In this document: piece after piece, positions 55,776-63,328 of the stretch
Numbering within the stretch: position 1 is the stretch's first letter
Layout: each line of letters starts with the position of its first letter
Assembly: GCA_963789535.1 (NCBI GenBank)
Contig: CAWBKU010000005.1
Coordinates: 1,922,001 to 1,986,000, forward strand
Reading direction: 5' to 3'
DNA length: 64,000 nt
From: CAVXHQ01 sp963789535
GTDB lineage: Bacteria > Pseudomonadota > Alphaproteobacteria > Rhodobacterales > Rhodobacteraceae
Notes under the pieces: generated by a model
Told to the model about the DNA's origin: nothing
The model's input: the letters and a program-made list of their open reading frames with translations, nothing else
The model's database searches: none
Made by a program: the position numbers and the translations under genes

Positions 55776-57372
55776 TCAGGCCATCATCGCCTTCGTCGCG
55801 GTCAGCGCCACGTCAGGGTAATCGCGCGCGACCCGGTCGATGTCCCATTGCAGGCGCGTGAGGTAGACCACATCGCCGTCGTTGTCGGCGGCGATGTGCT
55901 GTTTGTTGGCGGCGACGAAGGCCTCGACCGCCGGTCTGGCGCCCGACACCCAGCGGGCCGAGGTGAACTGCGACCCCTCGAACCGCACCGGCAGCCCGTA
56001 TTCGAGCTCGATCCGGCTCGCCAGCACCTCGAATTGCAGGGCGCCGACGACACCGACGATGAAGCCCGAGCCGAAGATGGGCTTGAACACCTTGGCCGCG
56101 CCCTCCTCGGCAAATTGCATCAGCGCCTTTTCCAGATGTTTCGCCTTCATCGGGTCGCCCGCGCGGACGGTCTGCAACAACTCGGGCGCGAACGAGGGGA
56201 TGCCGGTCACGCGCAGCACCTCGCCCTCGGTCAGGGTGTCGCCGATGCGCAACTGCCCGTGGTTGGGGATACCGATGATGTCGCCCGCCCAGGCCTCTTC
56301 GGCGAGTTCCCGGTCGGCGGCGAGGAACATCACCGGGCTCGTCACCGCCATCACCTTCTTGCTGCGCACATGGGTCAGCTTCATCCCGCGCTCGAAATGC
56401 CCCGACGCCAGGCGCACGAACGCCACCCGGTCGCGGTGCTTCGGGTCCATGTTGGCCTGCACCTTGAACACGAAGCCGGTGACGGCCTCCTCTTCGGGCG
56501 CGATCTGGCGCGGCTCGGCTTCCTGCACCTGCGGCTCTGGGCCGTATGTCGAAATCCCGTCCATCAGCTCGCGCACCCCGAACGAATTGATCGCCGAGCC
56601 GAACCAGATCGGCGTCATCGACCCCTCGAGGACGCGGGCCGGATCGAGTTTCGGCAAGAGTTCGCGCGCCATCTCGACCTCTTCGCGCAGTTTCGCCAGC
56701 AGGTCGGCAGGCACGTGATCCGCGATCTTCGGATCGTCCATCCCGGCGATCTCGATACTCTCCGCCACCCGGTTCCGGTCGGCCCGGTCGATGAGTTCGA
56801 GGCGGTCGCGCAAGAGGTCGTAGCACCCGATGAATTCGCGGCCCACACCGATCGGCCAGGACGCGGGCGTGACGTCGATGGCGAGGTTCTCCTGAATCTC
56901 GTCGATGATCTCGAAGGTGTCGCGGCTCTCGCGGTCCATCTTGTTGCAGAACGTCAGGATCGGCAGGTCGCGCATCCGGCAGACCTCGAACAGCTTCTGG
57001 GTCTGGCTCTCGACGCCCTTGGCGCCGTCGATGACCATCACCGCGGCGTCCACGGCCGTGAGCGTGCGGTAGGTATCCTCGGAAAAGTCCGAGTGTCCGG
57101 GCGTGTCCACGAGATTGAAGCGGAACGCCTTGTAGTCGAACGACATCGCCGAGGCCGAGACCGGAGATGCCGCGGTCCTTCTCCATCTGCATGAAGTCCG
57201 AGCGCGTGCGCCGCGCCTCGCCCTTGGCGCGGACCTGTCCGGCCATCTGGATCGCCCCCCCGAACAGCAGGAACTTTTCGGTCAGCGTCGTCTTGCCCGC
57301 GTCGGGATGGCTGATGATCGCGAACGTCCGACGGCGGGCGATCTCGGGGGGCAGGGGGGCGCGGTTGCTCAT
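55776..57372 (-). pseudogene. prfC: Peptide chain release factor 3, frameshifted in the G domain
   Basis: Two frames together encode a complete RF3, the GTPase that recycles RF1/RF2. From 57372: MSNRAPLPPEIARRRTFAII, P-loop SHPDAGKTTLTEK, then RTRSDFMQMEKDRGIS. From 57146 the other frame reads MSFDYKAFRFNLVDTPGHSD (G3), TFCNKMDRE (G4) and continues to the end. One extra base in the CCGG at 57161-57164 causes the break; without it GISVSASAMSFDY is restored and the protein is 531 residues (E. coli RF3 is 529). Everything else is well conserved. Translation as written would give a short dead product. Confidence 0.8.
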
Positions 57373-58547
57373 GCCACGGCGATTACGGCGATCGCCCGGG
57401 GGCAAGGCAATGTCCGGCGCCGTGGGTGGCAGGATCGACATGGACCGACGCGGAGGGCGCGCGCAATATCGGATCGGATCAGCGGCTCCTTCGCGGGCGG
57501 CGGTAGGCTGACGGTCCATGGCCGCAACCGCTGCCGCGAGCCCTCAGTCCGAGGAGGACGAGGCGCGGCGCAACGTTCGATGGCATCCGGCCCGGTCACC
57601 AGCGCCTCCTTGATCTCGAACCCCTGATGCGCGCGCGGCGCATGGCCCTTGATGACCACGTCCGTGGGCACCGCGGGCCGGGTGCGCGGGTCGATCAGCA
57701 GGCTCTCGGCGGCGATGCCTTCGGCGTAGATGATCTGGTGCTCGTCGAACAGGATCTGGAAATAGTCGACGAAGCCGCCGTCCTTCTGCACGACGCTGCT
57801 GCCGTTCACCAGATGCCGCACCTTCACCAGCACCTCGGCCCGGCCGAGGCCGAGGCTGTCGTGCCGCTGATAGACGAAAAGGCGGTGTTCGGGGCTGACG
57901 ATCAGGTCGTTCTCGTTGTGCAGCGCGCCCTTGCGGATCGTGACCGGCGCAAAGGCGCCCACCGCCCGCAGCGTCGTCTGCCCGATCCAGCGGATCGCCT
58001 GCGCGCCGTCGTCGCGGGTCAGCACCCGGTCGCCCACGGCCAGCGCCTCGATCCGCCGCTGCTCGCCGCCCGCCATCGTGATGTGGGTACCGCGGGTGAA
58101 CGACACGCAACTGACCTCGGCCAGACGCGACAGGGCCGTGTCGCGGTCACAGCCGACAAGGCGGTAGATTGCGCCCGACTGCAATGCCGACAGCGGCAAC
58201 AGATAGACCGCCGCCGCCGTCCCGGCCTCGACCTCGACAAGGATCAGCGCCTCCTGGGTCGACCCATCCGGCGCCATCAGCGTCAGGCAGCAGTCGAGGT
58301 GCACGGTATTGCCCGGTGCACCCAGCGTGCTGCCCGCCGCGACCGTGAAATGCCGCGCCGCGGCGTCGGCGGCCAGCGCGAGGCGCCGCCGTTCGGCCCG
58401 CGGCACCAGCGCATAGATGTCGTCCATCACGAGATCGTCCGCGAAAGAGATCGCGTCGCCTTCGGCCACCCCGTCGACCGCGACGAAGTCGCCCGCCAGA
58501 TAGACCGGCAGGCTTTGCTCCGTCGAAGGGGTGATCTCGTCGGTCAT
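57369..58547 (-). CDS. Hint-domain protein, probable frameshift near the 3' end
   Basis: Residues 1 to about 150 form a beta-rich domain of the kind seen before Hint modules in Rhodobacterales. Then SFTRGTHITMAGGEQRRIEAL, GDRVLTRDDGAQAIRWIGQT and NDLIVSPEHRLFVYQ match the Hint (intein-like) fold. The position normally held by the nucleophilic Cys before F-T-x-G-T is Ser here, with a Cys two residues earlier. After DAIERCAAPRP the frame becomes low-quality; adding one base near 57574 gives an ending like RLRRASSSSD with a stop at 57544, usual for the family. The drawn end at 57369 overlaps the prfC start by chance. The start has GAGAGA upstream. Confidence 0.7.
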   Translation of the reverse strand: MTDEITPSTEQSLPVYLAGDFVAVDGVAEGDAISFADDLVMDDIYALVPRAERRRLALAADAAARHFTVAAGSTLGAPGNTVHLDCCLTLMAPDGSTQEALILVEVEAGTAAAVYLLPLSALQSGAIYRLVGCDRDTALSRLAEVSCVSFTRGTHITMAGGEQRRIEALAVGDRVLTRDDGAQAIRWIGQTTLRAVGAFAPVTIRKGALHNENDLIVSPEHRLFVYQRHDSLGLGRAEVLVKVRHLVNGSSVVQKDGGFVDYFQILFDEHQIIYAEGIAAESLLIDPRTRPAVPTDVVIKGHAPRAHQGFEIKEALVTGPDAIERCAAPRPPRTEGSRQRLRPWTVSLPPPAKEPLIRSDIARALRVGPCRSCHPRRRTLPCPRAIAVIAVA

Positions 58548-58676
58548 TCTCTCGCCTCGGTGGCGCCTCATCCGGATATGCCCGATCAATGCGGCAGGCT
58601 CATGGCGCCGGTTCCACCTTGTTGCCCGGAACCCGCCGCGATGCTAGGGCTGATCCGTGCTCGGAAGGAAACGGCT

Positions 58677-59453
58677 ATGGATTTGGGGATCAAGGGGAAA
58701 ACGGCGCTGGTCTGCGCCTCGTCCAAGGGCCTCGGGCGCGGCTGCGCCGAGGCATTGGCGCAGGCGGGCGTGGCCCTCGTGCTGAACGCGCGCGGCGCCG
58801 AGGCGCTGGAGGAGACGGCAGCGGCGATCCGCGCGGCACACGGCGTCGCGGTCACGACCGTGCCCGGCGACATCACCGACGCCGGCGTGCAGGCCGCGGC
58901 CCTGGCCCACGGCCCCTTCGACATCCTCGTGACCAACGCGGGCGGCCCGCCGCCCGGCCTCTGGTCCGACTGGGACCGCGCCGATTTCATCGCCGCCCTC
59001 GACGCCAACATGCTGACGCCCATCGCGCTCATGAAGGCCACGCTGCCCGGCATGATCGAGCGGGGCTGGGGCAGGGTGATCAACATCACCTCGCAGTCGG
59101 TCAAGGCGCCGATCCCCGCCCTCGGCCTCTCGAACGCCGCCCGCACCGGCCTTACCGGTTACGTCGCGGGCACGGCGCGGCAGGTCGCACCTTCGGGTGT
59201 TACCATCAACAACCTGCTGCCCGGCATCCACGCCACCGACCGCGCCACGGCGCTCGACGGCGGCGTCAGCCGGGCGCAGAACATCTCGATGGAGGAGGCG
59301 CGGACCCAGCGCGAGGCGACGATCCCCGCCCGCCGCTACGGCACCGCCGCCGATTTCGGCGCCGCCTGCGCGTTCCTGTGCTCGCAGCACGCGGGCTTCA
59401 TCGTCGGCCAGAACATCCTGCTCGACGGCGGCGCCACCAACGCCACGATCTGA
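58677..59453 (+). CDS. SDR-family protein, 3-oxoacyl-ACP reductase-like, atypical active site
   Basis: The 258-residue protein has the short-chain dehydrogenase fold: CASSKGLGRGCAEALAQAG is the TGxxxGxG-type NAD(P) motif, and ILVTNAGGPPPG matches NNAG. The Ser of the triad is present in NITSQS, but the place of YxxxK is occupied by LGLSNAARTGL, with Leu and Asn/Ala instead of Tyr and Lys. It ends GQNILLDGGATNATI. A known SDR subgroup resembling beta-ketoacyl reductase also lacks the catalytic residues. Activity is therefore doubtful. AAGGAA precedes the ATG. Confidence 0.8.
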   Translation: MDLGIKGKTALVCASSKGLGRGCAEALAQAGVALVLNARGAEALEETAAAIRAAHGVAVTTVPGDITDAGVQAAALAHGPFDILVTNAGGPPPGLWSDWDRADFIAALDANMLTPIALMKATLPGMIERGWGRVINITSQSVKAPIPALGLSNAARTGLTGYVAGTARQVAPSGVTINNLLPGIHATDRATALDGGVSRAQNISMEEARTQREATIPARRYGTAADFGAACAFLCSQHAGFIVGQNILLDGGATNATI

Positions 59454-59523
59454 GGCCGCGCCTTGTGGCAGGGCGCGTGCATTGCTATGTGCGACGAAAT
59501 CCGACGCAATCGCTAAGGTAATC

Positions 59524-60627
59524 GTGCCCGACCTCGCCGCCCCAGACCGCGCACCGCCGCGCCTCGCCGTGCGCGGCCTCGTCCGGGCGTTCGACGGGCG
59601 CCAGGTGGTCGATGACGTCTCGCTGACCGTGATGCCGGGGCAAGTGACCTGCCTGCTCGGCCCCTCGGGCTGCGGCAAATCCACCACCCTGCGGATCATC
59701 GCCGGCGTCGACCGCCCCGACGCGGGCACCGTCCACGCCGACGGCACGCTGCTCTGCGGCGATGCGACCCATGTCGCACCCGAGCATCGGGGCATCGGCC
59801 TCATGTTCCAGGACTTCGCGCTCTTCCCGCATCTCGACGTGGCGGGCAACGTCGCCTTCGGCCTGCGCGGCCCGCGCGGCGAGGTCCGCACCCGTGTCAC
59901 CGAACTCCTCGACCGGGTCGGCATGGCCCGCCACATCGACCGCTATCCCCACGAATTGTCGGGGGGCGAGCAGCAGCGCGTGGCCCTCGCCCGCGCCCTG
60001 GCCCCCCGCCCGCGGATCCTGCTGATGGACGAGCCGTTCTCGGGCCTCGACGACCGCCTGCGCGACGACATCCGCGACGAGACCCTTGCCGTCCTCAAGG
60101 CCGAGGGCACCGCCGTCCTGCTGGTCACGCACGAGCCCGGCGAGGCGATGCGCATGGCCGACGAAATCGCCCTGATGCGCGATGGCCGCATCGTGCAGTC
60201 GGGCGCGCCCTACAATATCTACAACACCCCCGTCGACCGCGCCGCCGCCGCCTTCTTCAGCGATATCAACGTCATCGAAGGCAGGGTTCAGGGGGCGCTC
60301 ACCGAGACCGCCTTCGGCCAGTTCCTCGCCCCCGGCGTGCCGGACGGCACCGCGGTCGACATCGTGATCCGGCCCCAGCACCTCAAGATCGACTTCGACC
60401 GTCAGGGCCGCGGCCCCAATCCGACGCCCGCCGAAGGCACCCCCGCCCGCGGCGTCGTCACCCGGGCGCGGTTCATGGGGGCGGGTTCCCTCGTCGAGTT
60501 CCGCATGGACTTCGACGGCTCGATCCTGCGCGCCCTCGTCCCGTCCGTCTTCCTGCCCGGCCCCGGCACCGCGCTCTGGCTGATGATCCGCCGCGACCGC
60601 TGCTTCGTCTTTCCCCGCGCCGCCTGA
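59524..60627 (+). CDS. ABC transporter ATP-binding protein, iron(III)/spermidine-putrescine type
   Basis: The 367-residue ATPase has Walker A GPSGCGKST, Q-loop LMFQDFALFPHLDVAGN, signature LSGGEQQRVALARAL, Walker B ILLMDEPFSGLD and switch VTHEPGEAMRMAD. The C-terminal 120 residues form a TOBE-like domain (DIVIRPQHLKIDF, FMGAGSLVEF). It resembles FbpC and PotA. A GTG start at 59524 is used, with AAGG 7 nt upstream. No permease or binding protein is adjacent, so it is an orphan here. The three-copy repeat follows its stop. Confidence 0.85.
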   Translation: MPDLAAPDRAPPRLAVRGLVRAFDGRQVVDDVSLTVMPGQVTCLLGPSGCGKSTTLRIIAGVDRPDAGTVHADGTLLCGDATHVAPEHRGIGLMFQDFALFPHLDVAGNVAFGLRGPRGEVRTRVTELLDRVGMARHIDRYPHELSGGEQQRVALARALAPRPRILLMDEPFSGLDDRLRDDIRDETLAVLKAEGTAVLLVTHEPGEAMRMADEIALMRDGRIVQSGAPYNIYNTPVDRAAAAFFSDINVIEGRVQGALTETAFGQFLAPGVPDGTAVDIVIRPQHLKIDFDRQGRGPNPTPAEGTPARGVVTRARFMGAGSLVEFRMDFDGSILRALVPSVFLPGPGTALWLMIRRDRCFVFPRAA

Positions 60628-60643
60628 GCGCGCGGCCCCCCGC

Positions 60644-60680
60644 ATTCACGTTGCCGCAACAACTCCCGCCGGAGGCTCCC
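60644..60680 (-). repeat. Dispersed 37-nt intergenic element, copy 3 (inverted)
   Basis: The reverse complement matches 14706-14742 at 36 of 37 positions, and its core matches 2163-2183. It lies in the gap between convergent genes, 16 nt after the ATPase stop and 18 nt before the end of the regulator gene. The GTTG-CGG-CAAC core is palindromic. Confidence 0.85.
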
Positions 60681-60698
60681 CGGCCAGCCCCGGCGCAC

Positions 60699-61364
60699 CT
60701 ACGCCTGAAAATCGACCAGCCGCTTGCCTTCCTCCTCGACGAAGAGTTGCGGCAGCACCGCCAGCGTCTCGATCCGGTCGACGCGCACCACCGCAAAATC
60801 CCGCGCCGTCTCGTCCCAGACAGTGACCGTCCAGACCCGCCCCCAATATTCGAGTTGCAGGGGCCGCAGCACCCGCTCGCTCAGGCCCGCACTGTCCTCG
60901 CGCACGCCGGCCCGCACCTTCTGGCGCGCCCGGATCGCGCCGCGCAGCGGCGGCATGTGCCGGAACCCTTTCGCCGCATCGGCAAAGGGATAGACGGCAA
61001 ACCCAAATCCGCGCGGCGGGCTCGACCGGTCCTCGGGCAGCACCGCGTCGATCTTCGCCGACAGGCTTTTCGCCGCCGCCTTCAGTTCCGCGTCCGCTCC
61101 GTCGCCGACCACCGCCATCCCCAGATGCAGCGCCTCGAGTTCGGTCAGCGTCAGGTTCAGCGGCGGCAGCGTGATCGCCGCCGTGGTCCGGTAGCCCAGC
61201 CCTCGCGCCCCCTCGAGCGGGACGCCCGACGCGATGAGCGTGTCCATGTCGCGGTAGACCGTGCGCAGCGAGATGCCGAGGCGATCGGCCAAATCCTGCG
61301 CCCGGTGCAACCGCCCGTCGCGCAGGATCTGGATCATCCGGATCAACCGGTCGCTACGGCCCAT
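60699..61364 (-). CDS. YafY-type transcriptional regulator (HTH_11 + WYL)
   Basis: The 221-residue regulator begins with a DeoR-like HTH_11 (RLIRMIQILRDGRLHRAQDL, ADRLGISLRTVYRDMDTLIA). The rest is a WYL-type domain with GFAVYPFADAAKGFRHMPPL, RPLQLEYWGRVWTVTVWDE and FAVVRVDRIETL. The start ATG at 61364 directly abuts a 36-bp dyad, so the transcript is likely leaderless and self-controlled. No obvious target gene lies divergent within 100 nt other than tatABC, which is probably unrelated. Ligand unknown. Confidence 0.82.
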   Translation of the reverse strand: MGRSDRLIRMIQILRDGRLHRAQDLADRLGISLRTVYRDMDTLIASGVPLEGARGLGYRTTAAITLPPLNLTLTELEALHLGMAVVGDGADAELKAAAKSLSAKIDAVLPEDRSSPPRGFGFAVYPFADAAKGFRHMPPLRGAIRARQKVRAGVREDSAGLSERVLRPLQLEYWGRVWTVTVWDETARDFAVVRVDRIETLAVLPQLFVEEEGKRLVDFQA

Positions 61365-61400
61365 TTGTCAGTATCCTGTCAGTTGACGGGATAGTGACAA
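61365..61400. promoter_or_regulatory. 36-bp dyad operator abutting the YafY-type regulator start codon
   Basis: TTGTCA (61365-61370) and TGACAA (61395-61400) are outer arms of a dyad in which 15 of 18 positions are complementary; the inner part is CTGTCAGTTGAC-like. On the minus strand TTGTCA and GGATAC (18 nt apart) could be -35 and -10 boxes inside the dyad, which would start RNA near the ATG. Confidence 0.65.
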
Positions 61401-61514
61401 GAAATGCGCACCCCCGCAACCAAAGCGGCGCACCGCCGCCCACTTTACCCTTTCCGGCGCCCCCCCGACGCTCTATCGACCGGGGCGCAACCTGTACTGA
61501 CGAGGAGACGCGTC

Positions 61515-61799
61515 ATGCTGAACAATATCGGAATTCCCGGTCTGATCCTGATCGCCGTCGTCGTGCTCGTGCTCTTCGGGCGCGGCAAGGTGTCGTCGCT
61601 CATGGGCGAGGTCGGCAAGGGCATCACCGCCTTCAAGCGCGGCGTCGACGATGGCAAGCGCGAGATCGACGAGGACCGCGACACCGAGCGGGCGCACGAG
61701 CCCGACCTGCCGCGCACCGCCGCCGAGATCCGCGCCGCCGAAGCGGCCCGCGACGTGACCCCCGGTCCCCGCCCCGACCTGTCCAAGGACCGGACCTAG
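61515..61799 (+). CDS. tatA: Twin-arginine translocase subunit TatA
   Basis: The 94-residue subunit has a short periplasmic N-terminus, a single hydrophobic helix (IGIPGLILIAVVVLVLFG), the conserved FGRGKV hinge and an amphipathic helix (LMGEVGKGITAFKRGVDDGK). An acidic tail follows. TatA oligomerises to form the conduit for folded proteins. GAGGAG lies 9 nt before the ATG; an upstream in-frame ATG at 61404 would add a non-membrane extension. tatB begins 33 nt downstream. Confidence 0.95.
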   Translation: MLNNIGIPGLILIAVVVLVLFGRGKVSSLMGEVGKGITAFKRGVDDGKREIDEDRDTERAHEPDLPRTAAEIRAAEAARDVTPGPRPDLSKDRT

Positions 61800-61832
61800 G
61801 GGCACGGACCGAACGGCCGGAGGGCGCAGGCG

Positions 61833-62456
61833 ATGCTGGGCATGGGCTGGAGCGAGATCATGGTCGTGGCGATCGTGGCGCTGATCGTCGTCGGCCCCAA
61901 GGACCTGCCCAACATGTTCCGCACCATCGGCCAGTTCACCGGCAAGGCCAGGGGGATGGCACGCGAGTTCTCGCGCGCCATGGAGGCCGCCGCCGACGAG
62001 GCGGGCGTCAAGGACATCGCCAAGACGATCACGTCGGCAGGCAAGGCGGTCGGTAACCCCAAGGCGTTCGGCGCCGACCAGTTGCGCACCGCAGCCGGTC
62101 TGCCCGCGTCCTACAAGCCCGGCAGCGCCACCGAGGCCCTGTCGAAGGACCGCGCCGAGGCCAAGGCAAGGATTGCAGAGAGCACCGCCAAGGCCGCGAC
62201 CGACCGCAAGGCACGCGAAGCGGCCGCCGCCACCGCGCCATCGCCCGACAAGGCAGCGCCGGCCACGACGGCGGCTGAACCGAAGGCGGCAAAGCCGAAG
62301 GCGACCACCGCGAAAGCGGCGACACCGAAAGCGGCGCCCGAAACGGCCGGCCCCGCCGCCAAACCGAGGACGCCCGCAAAGCCGAAGGCACCCTCCGGGT
62401 CGAAACCGCCCGCCAAGCCCCGGGCGAAGAAGCCGAGCCCCGAGGCGCCCGAATGA
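61833..62456 (+). CDS. tatB: Twin-arginine translocase subunit TatB
   Basis: The 207-residue subunit starts with the TatB pattern GMGWSEIMVVAIVALIVVGP, whose Glu and GPKDLP hinge are typical, then an amphipathic helix (TGKARGMAREFSRAMEAAA). TatB forms the signal-peptide receptor with TatC. From about residue 95 the tail is almost only Ala, Lys, Pro and Thr, histone-H1-like and likely disordered. It overlaps tatC by 4 nt (ATGA). Confidence 0.95.
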   Translation: MLGMGWSEIMVVAIVALIVVGPKDLPNMFRTIGQFTGKARGMAREFSRAMEAAADEAGVKDIAKTITSAGKAVGNPKAFGADQLRTAAGLPASYKPGSATEALSKDRAEAKARIAESTAKAATDRKAREAAAATAPSPDKAAPATTAAEPKAAKPKATTAKAATPKAAPETAGPAAKPRTPAKPKAPSGSKPPAKPRAKKPSPEAPE

Positions 62457-63328
62457 CCAACGCCGACGATCTCGACGACAGCGCCGCGCCGCTGATCGAG
62501 CATCTGACCGAGCTGCGCACCCGGCTGATCCGCTGCGTCATCGCCTTCTTCATCGCGATGATCCTCTGCTTCACGATCTACGAGCCGATCTTCAACTTCC
62601 TCACCCGCCCGCTCTGCACCGCACTCGCCGCCGAGGGTCAGCCCTGCGATCTGGTGTTCCTTGCCCTCGAAGAGGGCTTCTTCGTCGCCATCTCGATCTC
62701 GCTTCTGGGCGGCCTCGTGCTGTCGTTCCCGGTGATCTCCTATCAGCTCTGGCGCTTCGTCGCGCCCGGCCTCTACCGCTCGGAAAAGGGCGCGTTCCTG
62801 CCGTTCCTCGTCGCCTCGCCGTTCATGTTCTTCCTCGGCGCGGCCTTCGCCTACTACGTCATCACCCCGCTCGCCTTCGACTTCTTCCTCGGCTTTCAAC
62901 AGCCCGGAACCTTGGCTGAGGGCCCCGACAGCAGCACGGCGGCGGCGGGCGTCCTGTTTCAGGGCTCGGCCAAGGCCTATCTCTCGCTCACCATCAAATT
63001 CATCGTCGCCTTCGGCCTCTGCTTCCAGCTTCCCGTGCTCCTGACGCTGATGGGCAAGGCGGGGCTGGTGGGGGCCAAGGGCCTCGGACAGATGCGCAAA
63101 TACGCCGTGCTCGGCATCCTCATCCTCGCCGCCATCGCCACGCCGCCCGACGTGGTCAGCCAGATCATCCTGTTCACGGTGGTCTACGGCCTCTACGAAA
63201 TCTCGATCCTCCTCGTCGCCCGCGTCGAGAAAAAGCGCGAGGCCCATCTGCGCGCAGAGGGTCTCTGGGTCGACGACATCGACGACGAAGAGGCGGGCGA
63301 CATCGCCGACGGGACCGCGCCGAAGTGA
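62453..63328 (+). CDS. tatC: Twin-arginine translocase subunit TatC
   Basis: The 291-residue integral membrane protein recognises twin-arginine signal peptides. The cytosolic N-terminus APLIEHLTELRTRLIRCVIA matches the family, including the conserved Glu of HLxELRxR. Six hydrophobic helices follow, with conserved FYAFVAPGLY-like sequence (LWRFVAPGLYRSEKGAFLP), and an insertion after helix 3 (EGPDSSTAAAGVLF). The acidic C-terminal tail WVDDIDDEEAGDIADG is longer than in E. coli. Its stop overlaps the next GTG. Confidence 0.96.
   Translation: MTNADDLDDSAAPLIEHLTELRTRLIRCVIAFFIAMILCFTIYEPIFNFLTRPLCTALAAEGQPCDLVFLALEEGFFVAISISLLGGLVLSFPVISYQLWRFVAPGLYRSEKGAFLPFLVASPFMFFLGAAFAYYVITPLAFDFFLGFQQPGTLAEGPDSSTAAAGVLFQGSAKAYLSLTIKFIVAFGLCFQLPVLLTLMGKAGLVGAKGLGQMRKYAVLGILILAAIATPPDVVSQIILFTVVYGLYEISILLVARVEKKREAHLRAEGLWVDDIDDEEAGDIADGTAPK

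Noticed and set aside
57140..57180. Programmed frameshift in prfC
   Set aside because: Programmed frameshifting is known for prfB (RF2), not prfC; there is no slippery run or stop-codon cassette here, and neighbouring genes show similar indels.
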